DNA of 64,000 bases from Streptococcus mitis (GCA_001914195.1 MKYF01000026.1:1-64000); one strand, 5' to 3'; shown: positions 8,185 through 17,236, numbered from the stretch's first letter. Numbers and translations are program-made. Notes: generated by a model not told the origin, from the sequence alone.

Positions 8185-9855
8185 CTAGAACAATCCTAAT
8201 ACTGTTCCATCGCTTTCAACATCCATATTTAGAGCAGCAGGTCGTTTTGGAAGTCCAGGCATGGTCATGACATCACCAGTTAAGGCAACGATAAAGCCTG
8301 CACCTAATTTTGGTACCAATTCACGAATGGTAATTTCAAAGTTTTCAGGTGCTCCAAGTGCATTTGGATTATCTGAGAAACTGTATTGAGTTTTAGCCAT
8401 ACAGATTGGCAATTTGTCCCAACCGTTTTGAACGATTTGAGCGATTTGTGTTTGAGCTTTCTTCTCAAAGTTCACTTTGCTACCACGGTAGATTTCAGTA
8501 ACAATCTTTTCAATCTTTTCTTGAACAGAAAGGTTATTGTCATACAAACGTTTATAGTTAGTTGGAGTTTCAGCAATAGTCTTAACAACTGTTTCGGCAA
8601 GTGCTACTCCACCTTCTGCACCATCAGCCCAGACACTTGCTAGTTCAACTGGCACATCAATAGAAGCACAGAGTTCTTTCAAGGCTGCGATTTCAGCTTC
8701 TGTATCAGAAACAAATTCGTTAATAGCCACAACTGCTGGAATACCGAACTTACGGATATTTTCAACGTGCCGTTTCAAGTTAGCAAAACCGGCACGAACT
8801 GCCTCCACATTTTCCTCTGTCAGAGCATCTTTAGCCACGCCACCATTCATCTTAAGGGCACGAAGGGTTGCAACAATAACTACTGCATCTGGAGATGTTG
8901 GCAAGTTTGGTGTCTTAATATCAAGGAATTTCTCGGCACCAAGGTCTGCACCAAAACCAGCTTCAGTAACTGTGTAATCAGCCAAGTGAAGGGCTGTTGT
9001 AGTTGCCAAGACAGAGTTACATCCGTGAGCGATATTGGCAAATGGACCACCATGTACAAAGGCAGGTGTTCCGTAAATTGTCTGAACCAAGTTTGGCTTA
9101 ATCGCATCCTTCAAAATCAAAGCTAAGGCACCTTCAACCTGCAAATCACCTACAGAAACAGGTGTACGATCATAGCGATAACCGATAACAATATTAGCCA
9201 AACGGCGTTTCAAGTCCTCGATGTCCGTAGCCAAGCAAAGAATTGCCATGATTTCGGAAGCAACGGTAATGTCAAAGCCATCCTCACGTGGGATACCATT
9301 TAAAGGACCACCAAGCCCAACTGTAACATGACGAAGTGCACGATCATTCAAGTCCACTACACGTTTCCAAAGGATACGACGTTGGTCAATTCCCAACTCA
9401 TTCCCTTGGTGCAAGTGGTTGTCAATCAAGGCAGAAAGAGCATTGTTGGCAGTCGTAATGGCATGCATGTCTCCAGTGAAGTGAAGGTTGATGTCTTCCA
9501 TTGGCAGAACTTGGGCATAACCACCACCTGCCGCACCACCCTTAATCCCCATTACTGGACCAAGAGATGGTTCGCGAATAGCAATCATGGTTTTCTTGCC
9601 AATTTTATTCAAGGCATCCGCTAGACCAATGGTAATAGTTGATTTCCCTTCACCTGCAGGCGTTGGATTGATAGCAGTAACCAAGATCAATTTCCCAACT
9701 GGATTGCTCTCAACTGCACGAATTTTATCAAAGCTGAGTTTAGCCTTGTACTTTCCATACAACTCCAAATCATCGTAAGAAATACCAAGTTTCTCTACAA
9801 CATCAACAATTGGCTTCAACTCAATACTCTGTGCGATTTCAATATCTGTTTTCAT
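8185..9855 (-). CDS. fhs: Formate--tetrahydrofolate ligase
   Basis: This enzyme joins formate to tetrahydrofolate using ATP to give 10-formyl-THF for purine and initiator tRNA formylation. The 556 residues match the monofunctional bacterial enzyme. The P-loop-like PTPAGEGKST is at residues 64-73, with the glycine-rich GIKGGAAGGGYAQ following. The gene is monocistronic. A TGTTATAAT extended -10 lies on the minus strand at 9889-9897, and a GAGGAG ribosome site precedes the ATG. A BOX repeat and a terminator follow. Confidence 0.97.
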   Translation of the reverse strand: MKTDIEIAQSIELKPIVDVVEKLGISYDDLELYGKYKAKLSFDKIRAVESNPVGKLILVTAINPTPAGEGKSTITIGLADALNKIGKKTMIAIREPSLGPVMGIKGGAAGGGYAQVLPMEDINLHFTGDMHAITTANNALSALIDNHLHQGNELGIDQRRILWKRVVDLNDRALRHVTVGLGGPLNGIPREDGFDITVASEIMAILCLATDIEDLKRRLANIVIGYRYDRTPVSVGDLQVEGALALILKDAIKPNLVQTIYGTPAFVHGGPFANIAHGCNSVLATTTALHLADYTVTEAGFGADLGAEKFLDIKTPNLPTSPDAVVIVATLRALKMNGGVAKDALTEENVEAVRAGFANLKRHVENIRKFGIPAVVAINEFVSDTEAEIAALKELCASIDVPVELASVWADGAEGGVALAETVVKTIAETPTNYKRLYDNNLSVQEKIEKIVTEIYRGSKVNFEKKAQTQIAQIVQNGWDKLPICMAKTQYSFSDNPNALGAPENFEITIRELVPKLGAGFIVALTGDVMTMPGLPKRPAALNMDVESDGTVLGLF

Positions 9856-10045
9856 TCAAAACTCCTCTAACCTCTTATATGATAATTCATTATAACACAA
9901 AACAAGATTTTTAACATCCTAAAACTCTCTAAACGTTCGTAAATATCCCTATTTTTAAGGTTTTTAAAGCCCTTTCTTAAATTTTATATGGCTTTATAGT
10001 TTGAAACTATATTCTTTCCTTTTACCAAAATTTTATCACTTTCAT

Positions 10046-10074
10046 TTTACTTACCGTTTATTTTTGTGTACAAT
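10046..10074 (+). promoter_or_regulatory. coaB promoter placing +1 at or next to the start codon
   Basis: TTTACT at 10046-10051 and TACAAT at 10069-10074 are separated by 17 bases. The coaB ATG begins only 7 bases after the -10 box, where transcription normally starts, and no Shine-Dalgarno sequence lies in between. This predicts a leaderless coaB mRNA. Confidence 0.55.
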
Positions 10075-10080
10075 AGTGCT

Positions 10081-10770
10081 ATGAAAATTTTAGTTACATC
10101 GGGCGGTACCAGTGAAGCTATCGATAGCGTCCGCTCCATCACTAACCATTCTACAGGTCGCTTGGGCAAAATCATCACAGAAACTTTGCTTGCTGCAGGG
10201 CATGAAGTTTATTTAATTACGACAAAACGAGCTTTGAAGCCAGAATCACATCCCAACCTAAGTATTCGAGAAATTAACAATACCAAGGACCTTCTACTAG
10301 AAATGCAAGAACGTGTTCAGGATTATCAAGTCTTGATTCACTCAATGGCGGTATCCGACTACACTCCTGTTTATATGACTGGGCTAGAAGAAGTTCAGGC
10401 TAGCTCCAATCTAGAAGAATTTTTAAGCAAGCAGAATCATCAAGCCAAGATTTCTTCAACTGATGATGTTCAGGTTTTGTTCCTAAAAAAGACACCCAAA
10501 ATCATATCCCTAGTCAAGGAATGGAATCCTGCTATTCATCTGATTGGTTTCAAACTGCTGGTTGATGTTACCGAAGACCATCTGGTTGACATTGCTAGAA
10601 AAAGTCTTATCAATAACCAAGCTGACTTGATTATTGCGAATGATCTGACTCAAATCTCAGCAAAACAGCACCGAGCTATCTTTGTTGAAAAAAATCAGCT
10701 TCAATCTGTTAACACTAAAGAAGAAATTGCAGAACTCCTCCTTGAAAAAATTCAAGCCTATCATTCATAG
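10081..10770 (+). CDS. coaB: Phosphopantothenate--cysteine ligase
   Basis: Second enzyme of coenzyme A synthesis from pantothenate. It ligates cysteine to 4'-phosphopantothenate, here as a stand-alone 229-residue protein of the streptococcal type rather than a CoaBC fusion. The Rossmann-like N terminus is ILVTSGGTSEAID, and the substrate segment SMAVSDY is at about residue 95. The ATG at 10081 gives the family N terminus. The GTG at 10066 also has no ribosome site and overlaps the -10 box. It heads a coaB-coaC-panT-like operon that covers import and the next two steps of CoA synthesis. Confidence 0.92.
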   Translation: MKILVTSGGTSEAIDSVRSITNHSTGRLGKIITETLLAAGHEVYLITTKRALKPESHPNLSIREINNTKDLLLEMQERVQDYQVLIHSMAVSDYTPVYMTGLEEVQASSNLEEFLSKQNHQAKISSTDDVQVLFLKKTPKIISLVKEWNPAIHLIGFKLLVDVTEDHLVDIARKSLINNQADLIIANDLTQISAKQHRAIFVEKNQLQSVNTKEEIAELLLEKIQAYHS

Positions 10771-10781
10771 AAAGGAAAGCT

Positions 10782-11333
10782 ATGGCACATATTCTCTTGG
10801 CTGTAACGGGATCAATCGCCTCTTACAAGTCGGCAGATTTAGTCAGTTCTCTAAAAAAACAAGGTCATCAAGTCACTATCTTAATGACTCAGGCTGCTAC
10901 AGAGTTTATCCAACCTTTGACACTACAGGTACTCTCACAGAATTCCGTCCACTTGGATGTCATGAAAGAACCCTATCCTGATCAAGTCAATCATATCGAA
11001 CTTGGAAAAAAAGCAGATTTATTTATCGTGGCCCCTGCAACAGCTAACACTATTGCAAAACTAGCCCACGGCTTTGCGGACAACATGGTAACTTGTATGG
11101 CTCTAGCCTTGCCAAGTCATATTCCCAAACTCATCGCACCAGCTATGAATACAAAAATGTATGACCATCCAGCAACTCAGGCTAATCTGAAAACATTAGA
11201 AACCTACGGCTATCAGCTGATTGCTCCTAAGGAATCCCTACTAGCTTGTGGAGACCACGGACGAGGAGCCTTAGCTGATCTCACAATTATTTTAGAAAGA
11301 ATAAAGGAAACTCTCGATGAAAAAACGCTCTAA
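10782..11333 (+). CDS. coaC: Phosphopantothenoylcysteine decarboxylase
   Basis: An FMN-dependent HFCD-family decarboxylase of 183 residues that converts phosphopantothenoylcysteine to phosphopantetheine. The FMN-binding start LLAVTGSIASYK, the active-site histidine region NHIEL (about residue 70), the PAMN motif and the substrate-clamp cysteine in LLACGDHGRG are all visible. It begins 12 bases after coaB with an AAAGGAAAG ribosome site. It overlaps the next gene by 17 bases, so translation is likely coupled. Confidence 0.95.
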   Translation: MAHILLAVTGSIASYKSADLVSSLKKQGHQVTILMTQAATEFIQPLTLQVLSQNSVHLDVMKEPYPDQVNHIELGKKADLFIVAPATANTIAKLAHGFADNMVTCMALALPSHIPKLIAPAMNTKMYDHPATQANLKTLETYGYQLIAPKESLLACGDHGRGALADLTIILERIKETLDEKTL

Positions 11334-11880
11334 TATTGCACCCATTGCTATCTTTTTTGCAGCCATGCTCGTGATACATTTTCTGAGCTCACTTATCTTT
11401 AACCTTTTTCCATTTCCAATCAAACCGACCATCGTTCATATTCCTGTCATTATTGCCAGCATTATTTACGGTCCACGAGTTGGAGTTACACTTGGATTTT
11501 TGATGGGGCTACTTAGTTTGACAGTTAATACAATTACGATTCTACCGACAAGCTACCTCTTCTCACCATTTGTACCAAACGGAAACATCTACTCAGCTAT
11601 CATTGCTATCGTCCCACGTATTTTGATTGGTTTAACTCCTTATCTAGTCTATAAACTGATGAAAAATAAAACTGGTCTGATTTTAGCTGGTGCCCTTGGT
11701 TCACTTACCAACACAGTCTTTGTACTTGGTGGAATTTTCTACCTTTTTGGAAATGTCTTTGATGGTAATATCCAAAAACTCCTAGCAACTGTTATCTCAA
11801 CAAATTCGATTGCTGAATTAGTTATTTCTGCAGTTCTAACCCTAGCCATTGTTCCAAGACTACAAACATTGAAGAAATAA
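11317..11880 (+). CDS. panT: ECF transporter S component, pantothenate type
   Basis: A 187-residue integral membrane protein with about five to six hydrophobic segments, typical of substrate-binding S components that share an ECF module encoded elsewhere. Residues 1-35 and 45-75 contain the first helices, and the segment after them (IIYGPRVGVTLGFLMGLLS) matches the conserved glycine-rich stretch of the PanT/RibU-like group. Its 17-base overlap with coaC, directly after coaB, strongly suggests pantothenate as substrate, but specificity is inferred from context. A hairpin terminator follows. Confidence 0.8.
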   Translation: MKKRSNIAPIAIFFAAMLVIHFLSSLIFNLFPFPIKPTIVHIPVIIASIIYGPRVGVTLGFLMGLLSLTVNTITILPTSYLFSPFVPNGNIYSAIIAIVPRILIGLTPYLVYKLMKNKTGLILAGALGSLTNTVFVLGGIFYLFGNVFDGNIQKLLATVISTNSIAELVISAVLTLAIVPRLQTLKK

Positions 11881-11885
11881 AAACA

Positions 11886-11923
11886 ATCTCCGCTTTCATA
11901 CTTGAAGGTGGAGATTTTGTTTG
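11886..11923 (+). terminator. Intrinsic terminator of coaB-coaC-panT
   Basis: AATCTCC pairs with GGAGATT, and inner pairing of CTTTCA with TGAAGG extends the stem. TTTTGTTT follows. It lies just after the panT stop. Confidence 0.75.
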
Positions 11924-12031
11924 ATGTAGTTTGTGTTTTTAGTGAAATGTTTACGAGTCTTTAATTAAAAAAATGGCCTATAAACTTAAGTAAATCCTTG
12001 CTTTATTGTCTTGTTTATTGTACTATACTAG

Positions 12032-12041
12032 TGTATATACA
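12032..12041 (+). promoter_or_regulatory. Palindrome upstream of niaX, candidate NiaR operator
   Basis: TGTATATACA is a perfect 10-bp palindrome located 19 bases before the niaX ATG, inside a TACTATAC-AGTGTATATACAG imperfect dyad overlapping the probable -10 region. NiaR is encoded two genes on, and NiaR family members repress niacin uptake genes from such palindromes. The assignment is inference. Confidence 0.45.
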
Positions 12042-12059
12042 GACAAAAAGGAGATTCTT

Positions 12060-12587
12060 ATGAATACACGGAAAAAGACACAATTTATGACAATGACTGC
12101 CCTCTTAACGGCTATTGCGATTTTGATTCCAATCGTTATGCCTTTTAAGATTGTCATTCCACCTGCTTCTTACACTTTGGGAAGCCACATCGCTATTTTT
12201 ATTGCCATGTTCTTATCGCCCTTGATGGCTGTTTTTGTCATCCTAGCCTCTAGTTTTGGATTTTTGATGGCTGGCTATCCCATGGTGATCGTTTTTCGAG
12301 CTTTTTCCCATATCTTTTTTGGGACTTTGGGGGCTCTTTACCTACAAAAATTCCCCAATACCCTAGATAAACCAAAAGCTTCCTGGATTTTCAACTTTGT
12401 GTTAGCGCTTGTCCATGCCCTTGCTGAAGTATTGGCCTGTGTCGTTTTTTACGCAACTTCTGGTACCAATGTAGAAAATATGTTTTATGTTCTATTTGTA
12501 CTAGTTGGATTTGGCACAATTATTCATAGTATGGTAGACTATACATTAGCACTAGCTGTCTATAAAGTGCTTCGAAAACGCCGTTAA
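12060..12587 (+). CDS. niaX: ECF transporter S component, niacin type (NiaX-like)
   Basis: A 175-residue membrane protein with about six hydrophobic segments, such as ALLTAIAILIPIVMPF at the N terminus and LVHALAEVLACVVFYAT near residue 120. This is the profile of an ECF S component. Its direct neighbour is the NiaR regulator, and niaX-niaR pairs are the known streptococcal niacin uptake arrangement, which gives the substrate call. The ATG at 12060 has AAGGAGA directly upstream; the longer frame from 12006 reads through the promoter and is rejected. Confidence 0.8.
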   Translation: MNTRKKTQFMTMTALLTAIAILIPIVMPFKIVIPPASYTLGSHIAIFIAMFLSPLMAVFVILASSFGFLMAGYPMVIVFRAFSHIFFGTLGALYLQKFPNTLDKPKASWIFNFVLALVHALAEVLACVVFYATSGTNVENMFYVLFVLVGFGTIIHSMVDYTLALAVYKVLRKRR

Positions 12588-12599
12588 AAAGGAAAAGCT

Positions 12600-13115
12600 A
12601 TGACAAAAGATCGCAAACAAGCTCTGCTCCAACTCTTGAAAGAAGCTCCTAAAGCCCTTAATGGCCAAAGTTTGGCGGAACATTTTCATGTCACACGTCA
12701 GGTCATTGTGCAGGACATTGCAATTTTGAGAGCCGATGGCGCTCCTATCCTATCCACTAATCGTGGCTACGTCTATAAGCAAATTGATACCAATCCTTAT
12801 GTTCATAAACTTTTCAAAGTGAAACATGAAGTTGAAGAAATCGGTCAAGAACTCCTTGCTATTGTTGATAATGGTGGGCGTGTTCAAAATACCTTGATTG
12901 ACCATCCCGTTTATGGAGAAATTGAAACCTTGCTGAAACTGTCTTGTCGCAGAGACGTTCAACATTTTCTAGAACAAGTCGAGCATTCAGATTTTAGACC
13001 TCTGTCTGAATTGACAGATGGTATCCACTACCACCTAGTTGAAGCCGAAACACAACAAGACCTCCACTATATCGAGGAGGCCTTTGATCGGCTAGGTTAT
13101 TTAGTAAAGGATTAG
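12600..13115 (+). CDS. niaR: NAD biosynthesis/niacin uptake repressor NiaR
   Basis: A 171-residue repressor that uses niacin as co-repressor. The N-terminal HTH_11 winged helix covers residues 1-55 (LAEHFHVTRQVIVQDIAILR). The C-terminal 3H domain is named for its three conserved histidines, which are visible near HEVEEIGQEL, DHPVYGEIE and the GIHYHLVEAE segment. It starts 12 bases after niaX. Its last ~70 bases are duplicated at 19240-19305, on the far side of the rbs operon. Confidence 0.88.
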   Translation: MTKDRKQALLQLLKEAPKALNGQSLAEHFHVTRQVIVQDIAILRADGAPILSTNRGYVYKQIDTNPYVHKLFKVKHEVEEIGQELLAIVDNGGRVQNTLIDHPVYGEIETLLKLSCRRDVQHFLEQVEHSDFRPLSELTDGIHYHLVEAETQQDLHYIEEAFDRLGYLVKD

Positions 13116-13246
13116 AAAATTTTCTTTTCCCAATCGTCTTCTGTACGGCGAGGGTAGAAAAATTCAGATTTGTCAGGAGCTTCCATCATCTCCATCAAAG
13201 GTAGCATATCATAGGCCAGATCCAAGTTTGGAATCTGGTCTTTTTG
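13046..13246 (+). repeat. Left direct repeat flanking the rbs island
   Basis: About 200 bases covering the 3' end of niaR and the 3' end of a mutX-like gene recur at 19240-19440 in the same orientation, with about 9 of 10 positions identical by eye. Long exact blocks include GAAACACAACAAGACCTCCA and the stretch around CAATCGTCTTCTGTACG. The pair encloses the rbs operon. Confidence 0.9.
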
Positions 13247-13260
13247 AATCCAATAGCTCA
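13112..13260 (-). pseudogene. 3' remnant of a mutX-like Nudix gene
   Basis: The minus strand encodes the last ~45 residues of a MutX-type protein, ending YPRRTEDDWEKKIF and a stop, but the upstream part with the Nudix box is missing. The same region of the complete mutX at 19306-19773 ends YRHRTEDDWEKKIF, so the fragment is a different allele, not an exact duplicate. The fragment and niaR meet convergently here, as they would in the uninterrupted ancestor. Homology fades after about 13246. It cannot make a functional enzyme. Confidence 0.85.
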
Positions 13261-13329
13261 AATAGTAACAATGATATTTAAAAACCACATTGAATGAAAA
13301 TTAACAACTACCTACTTACTAAAAATATA

Positions 13330-14295
13330 TCACCAGTTATGTTGATCAACATTATCCTTAGTCACAAGATAAATTGGAGAAACTGTTTCTTTTTCCAGTT
13401 TTTTCCCTTGATAATGATCTATTGCTGATTGAATAGCAATTTCACCCATCTTAGCTGGTTGCTGAGCAATAGTGGCAGTAATATCACCTTTTGCAATAGC
13501 ATCATGTGCATCTGGTTGACCATCAATACCAACAATTAATACATTGCTAAGACCAGCTGCTTTTACTGCTTGTGCAGCTCCTAACGCCATCTCATCATTC
13601 TGTGCAAAGATTGCTTGTACTTCTTTGTTTCCTTGAATCATATTTTGCGCTGTATTCAAAGCTTTTGCACGATCAAAATTAGCGGATTGACTAGAAAGAA
13701 CATCTAAATTTGTCTTTGAAATTTGTTCAAATCCTTTACCTCTATCTACTGTTGCAGAAGCGCCTGGGACCCCTGATAATTCAAAAGTTTTTGCTTTTTC
13801 TCCCAATTGCTTGGTAATAAATTCAGCAGCCATTTTACCCGCTTCTACATTATCAGAAGCAACAGTTGTCAAGACTTCACCACCATTACTACCGCGGTCA
13901 ATTAAGATTACTGGAATGTTTGCATTATTAGCAGCTTTAATAGATGTCACAATTGCATCAGAATCAACTGGATTAATTAGCAAAGCATCTACATTTTGAC
14001 TAATAAAATTTTGAATATCATCTGCTTGTCTAGCAGCATCATCTTGTGCATCTGCTATCTTCAAAGTTACTTCTTTTTCCCCTGCAGCTTTTTCAAGGCC
14101 ATCTTTCATAGCCACAAAATAAGGATTGTTAGTAGTAGAAATAGAAACTCCTAATTTTAATTCTTTTGCCGACTTTTGAGTCGTAGATTTATTATCATTT
14201 GATGAATTTCCTAAACCAGTTTTTCCACAAGCTACTAAAGCAAAAATAAATGTTACAAACAAAGCAAAAATGCTAATTTTTTTAATAATTTTCAT
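13330..14295 (-). CDS. rbsB: Ribose ABC transporter substrate-binding lipoprotein
   Basis: A 321-residue lipoprotein that captures ribose outside the cell and delivers it to RbsAC. The signal peptide covers residues 1-22, and the lipobox LVAC places the lipidated cysteine at C23. The periplasmic-binding-protein type I fold follows, with the usual LGVSISTTNNPYF start, the DAQDDAARQADDIQNF segment and VGIDGQPDA near the C terminus. It is the last gene of the operon, separated from rbsC by 107 bases that hold a small hairpin at 14325-14341, perhaps for separate expression or mRNA processing. Ribose rather than another pentose is inferred from the adjacent rbsD and rbsK. Confidence 0.92.
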   Translation of the reverse strand: MKIIKKISIFALFVTFIFALVACGKTGLGNSSNDNKSTTQKSAKELKLGVSISTTNNPYFVAMKDGLEKAAGEKEVTLKIADAQDDAARQADDIQNFISQNVDALLINPVDSDAIVTSIKAANNANIPVILIDRGSNGGEVLTTVASDNVEAGKMAAEFITKQLGEKAKTFELSGVPGASATVDRGKGFEQISKTNLDVLSSQSANFDRAKALNTAQNMIQGNKEVQAIFAQNDEMALGAAQAVKAAGLSNVLIVGIDGQPDAHDAIAKGDITATIAQQPAKMGEIAIQSAIDHYQGKKLEKETVSPIYLVTKDNVDQHNW

Positions 14296-14324
14296 GTTAT
14301 TACTCCTCGTAATATATATCTACA

Positions 14325-14341
14325 GGGATAGTTTCCATCCC
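14325..14341 (-). other. Small hairpin in the rbsC-rbsB gap
   Basis: GGGAT and ATCCC form a 5-bp stem around a 7-base loop in the 107-base gap before rbsB. It might stabilise or separate the rbsB mRNA, as is common for binding-protein genes, but no T-run follows. Confidence 0.35.
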
Positions 14342-14402
14342 GACTATTGTTCGTCATCTAATAAATTGTTACTATTTCCAAAAAACTTGAAAAATTATTC
14401 TA

Positions 14403-15344
14403 CTATTTTACAACTTTAAAACGATCAATCAAAACAGCAATTAAGATTACAACTCCTTTTACTACTTGTTGCCAAAATGCTGAAACACCAATAATATTAA
14501 GTCCATTATTCAAAACTCCAATAATTAAAGCACCTATTAGAGTCCCCAATATACGACCTTTACCTCCAGATAAAGAGGTTCCCCCAAGAACAACAGCTGC
14601 AATAGCATCCATTTCATAACTAGCACCTGCTGTTGGTTGAGCAGAACTTAAGCGTGATGTTATAATCAATCCAGAAATTGAAGCCATAATACCTGATATT
14701 GAATAAATGATAATTTTCACTTTATTTAATTTTACACCTGATATATATGCTGCTTTTTCATTCCCCCCTATAGCATATACAGATTTACCAAATGCTGTTT
14801 TATGAAGTAAAACATATAAAACAATAAATACAATAAACATAATAATTACAGGAAATGGAATTCCTACTATGTAACCTTGCCCCAAAAATTGAAATAAGAA
14901 TGTATCACTTAATCCTTTTGTAATAGGATTTCCATTTGTATAAACAAGTGTTGCTCCCCTAAAAATAGTCATAGTCGCTAAAGTGACGATAAATGGAGCT
15001 AATTTCCCGTAGGAAATCAATAATCCATTCATCATACCTAGAATGCAACCCAAAATTAAAGAGATGAGAATTGCTAATGTAACAGGCATTCCGGATCCTA
15101 ATAGGCCAGCTGTTAGCGCACTGGATAAGGCTAAAATTGATCCAACTGATAAATCAATTCCACCTGTTAGAATAACAAAGGTCATTCCAAAAGCAATCAG
15201 TGCATTTGATGTTACTTGCAATAGTAAATTTAACAGATTATTTGCTGTTAAAAAATTTGAATTGATAATAGTGATGACAGCCATTAAAATTATCAATGCT
15301 ATTACTGTTGTCAATTCTGACATATACTTCATAGTATTTTTCAC
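14403..15344 (-). CDS. rbsC: Ribose ABC transporter permease
   Basis: A 313-residue membrane permease of the BPD_transp_2 family, with about eight to ten hydrophobic segments. The family signature GGIDLSVGSILALSSALTAG is near residues 62-81, and the ATPase-contact region GGNEKAAYISGVKLNKVK is near residue 192. It lies 1 base after rbsA, so it is translated as part of the same operon. It forms the channel with the double-cassette ATPase RbsA. Confidence 0.93.
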   Translation of the reverse strand: MKNTMKYMSELTTVIALIILMAVITIINSNFLTANNLLNLLLQVTSNALIAFGMTFVILTGGIDLSVGSILALSSALTAGLLGSGMPVTLAILISLILGCILGMMNGLLISYGKLAPFIVTLATMTIFRGATLVYTNGNPITKGLSDTFLFQFLGQGYIVGIPFPVIIMFIVFIVLYVLLHKTAFGKSVYAIGGNEKAAYISGVKLNKVKIIIYSISGIMASISGLIITSRLSSAQPTAGASYEMDAIAAVVLGGTSLSGGKGRILGTLIGALIIGVLNNGLNIIGVSAFWQQVVKGVVILIAVLIDRFKVVK

Positions 15345-15345
15345 A

Positions 15346-16830
15346 CTATTGTCCTCCTGTAGCTAGTTGCATAACTTTTTCTTGTGTAGCTTCTTGACGT
15401 GTTAATTCTCCACTAATTCTACCTTCATGCATGACCATAATACGATCACTGACTCCAATCACTTCTGGTAAATCTGAAGAGACCATAATAATCGGTACAC
15501 CTCGTTCAGCCAATTCATTCATTAATTGGTAAATTTCACGCTTAGCTCCAACATCTACCCCACGAGTTGGCTCATCTAAAATCAGTACTTTTGGTGCAAT
15601 ACCTATCCATTTTGCTAAAACTACTTTCTGTTGATTACCACCAGAAAGTGTCCCAACTTCTTTATCTGGATAACCTGATTTAATTTGTAACCTATCAATT
15701 AAGCGTTGTACAAATATATCACTTGTTTTATTATCAAAAATGCCATTTTTAACAAAATCACGAGTACTAGGTAAAGTCATATTATCTTTGATAGAAAAAT
15801 CTAAAATCAATCCCTCATCTTTACGATCTTCTGTTAAGAAACCAATTCCATGCTTAATTGCTTCAAAAGGATTTTTAATTATCAGTTCTTCTTCGTTTAT
15901 TATAATTTGACCAGATTTTAAAGAATCAATTCCAAAAATTGCTCGCATTATTTCAGTACGACCAGCCCCCATCAAACCAGAAAAACCAAGAATTTCCCCT
16001 TGACGTACATAGAAAGAAACATCCGTAAAAGAATTACCAGAAAGATTCTTAGCTTGAAAAACAATATTCCCAATCTCAGCCTTTTTTTCTGGATAGTAAT
16101 CTTCTAATTCACGACCTACCATCTTTTGAACTAATTCATCCGCATTAGTTAACTTCGTTTTCTTGGTATCAATTACAAACCCATCTCTCATTACAGTTAT
16201 AAGATCTGTGATCTTAAAGATTTCTTCCATCCGATGTGAAATATACACAATACCTACACCATCAGATTTTAATCCTTCTATCACTTTGAAAAGTGTTTCA
16301 GTTTCACGATCAGTTAAAGCTGCTGTAGGTTCATCCATAATTAACAAGGAAACTTCTGATAATAAACATTTTGCTATTTCTATCATTTGTTGTTGTCCAA
16401 CTGATAATTGACCAATAATTGCATCGAGAGGAATAGAGATATTAAGACGTTTAAATGCTTCTTTAGCTTTCTTTTCCATACTAGCTTTATCTAGAAAGCC
16501 AATCGAATTTTTAATTTCTCTTCCTAAAAAAAGATTATCAAGTACAGTCATATCTGGCCAAGTATTCATTTCTTGATGAATAAAACTCAATCCAAACCGT
16601 TCTGCCTCTTGAGGATTAGAAAATGTTTTTTCTTTTCCATCAATAAAAATAGTTCCTGAAGTAGCTGGAAAAAGTCCAGTTAAAATATTCATTAAGGTTG
16701 ATTTGCCTGCACCATTCTCCCCCATTAAAGCATGAACTTCTCCTGAATTAAGAACCAAATCAATACTTTCTAAAACACGATTATTCCCAAAAGATTTTGA
16801 AATGTTCTTCATTTCAATTTTCATAGGCAA
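15346..16830 (-). CDS. rbsA: Ribose ABC transporter ATP-binding protein (two cassettes)
   Basis: A 494-residue ATPase with two tandem ABC domains, as in all RbsA/MglA-type sugar importers. The first has Walker A GENGAGKST near residues 37-45, signature LSVGQQQ and Walker B LLIMDEPTAA. The second has the degenerate P-loop region FSGLMGAGRTE, signature LSGGNQQK and Walker B VLILDEPTRG. It lies between rbsD and rbsC with gaps of 7 and 1 bases. Confidence 0.95.
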   Translation of the reverse strand: MPMKIEMKNISKSFGNNRVLESIDLVLNSGEVHALMGENGAGKSTLMNILTGLFPATSGTIFIDGKEKTFSNPQEAERFGLSFIHQEMNTWPDMTVLDNLFLGREIKNSIGFLDKASMEKKAKEAFKRLNISIPLDAIIGQLSVGQQQMIEIAKCLLSEVSLLIMDEPTAALTDRETETLFKVIEGLKSDGVGIVYISHRMEEIFKITDLITVMRDGFVIDTKKTKLTNADELVQKMVGRELEDYYPEKKAEIGNIVFQAKNLSGNSFTDVSFYVRQGEILGFSGLMGAGRTEIMRAIFGIDSLKSGQIIINEEELIIKNPFEAIKHGIGFLTEDRKDEGLILDFSIKDNMTLPSTRDFVKNGIFDNKTSDIFVQRLIDRLQIKSGYPDKEVGTLSGGNQQKVVLAKWIGIAPKVLILDEPTRGVDVGAKREIYQLMNELAERGVPIIMVSSDLPEVIGVSDRIMVMHEGRISGELTRQEATQEKVMQLATGGQ

Positions 16831-16837
16831 CCCCCTT

Positions 16838-17236
16838 CTAAATAATAACTCCTGATTGCAAGATTATATTCGAATATGGTGTATCTTCCCCAGTGCGAAT
16901 AACTGCCTTAACTTTAGTACTCATAGCTTTCAGTTCTTCATGACTAATATATTCAATAATTATATTCGATCCTAAAAGATCTAGAACTGCTTGCCACTGT
17001 TCTTTGTTTTTTTCCTTAATTTCTTCTGCTAAGAAAATTTTTTCAATAAGTACATGATCTGAATATTCTTTTAAAACTTCTAAAAAACTTGGACTACCTT
17101 TTCTTAATGCTAAATCAATTTTATCAACACCTTTTGGAACTGGTAATCCTAAATCACCGATACAAACCAGATCCATATGACCTAAATCATCAGCTAGTTT
17201 TGCTATATTACTATTTAAAATCCCATATTTCTTCAT
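16838..17236 (-). CDS. rbsD: D-ribose pyranase
   Basis: A 132-residue enzyme that interconverts the pyran and furan forms of ribose so that imported sugar can be phosphorylated. The catalytic histidine is in DDLGHMDLV (about H20). The conserved DLALRKGSPSF and the C-terminal IRTGEDTPYSNIIL segment, which closes the active site of the neighbouring subunit, are present. Its start overlaps the end of rbsK by 26 bases, indicating translational coupling. Confidence 0.92.
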   Translation of the reverse strand: MKKYGILNSNIAKLADDLGHMDLVCIGDLGLPVPKGVDKIDLALRKGSPSFLEVLKEYSDHVLIEKIFLAEEIKEKNKEQWQAVLDLLGSNIIIEYISHEELKAMSTKVKAVIRTGEDTPYSNIILQSGVII

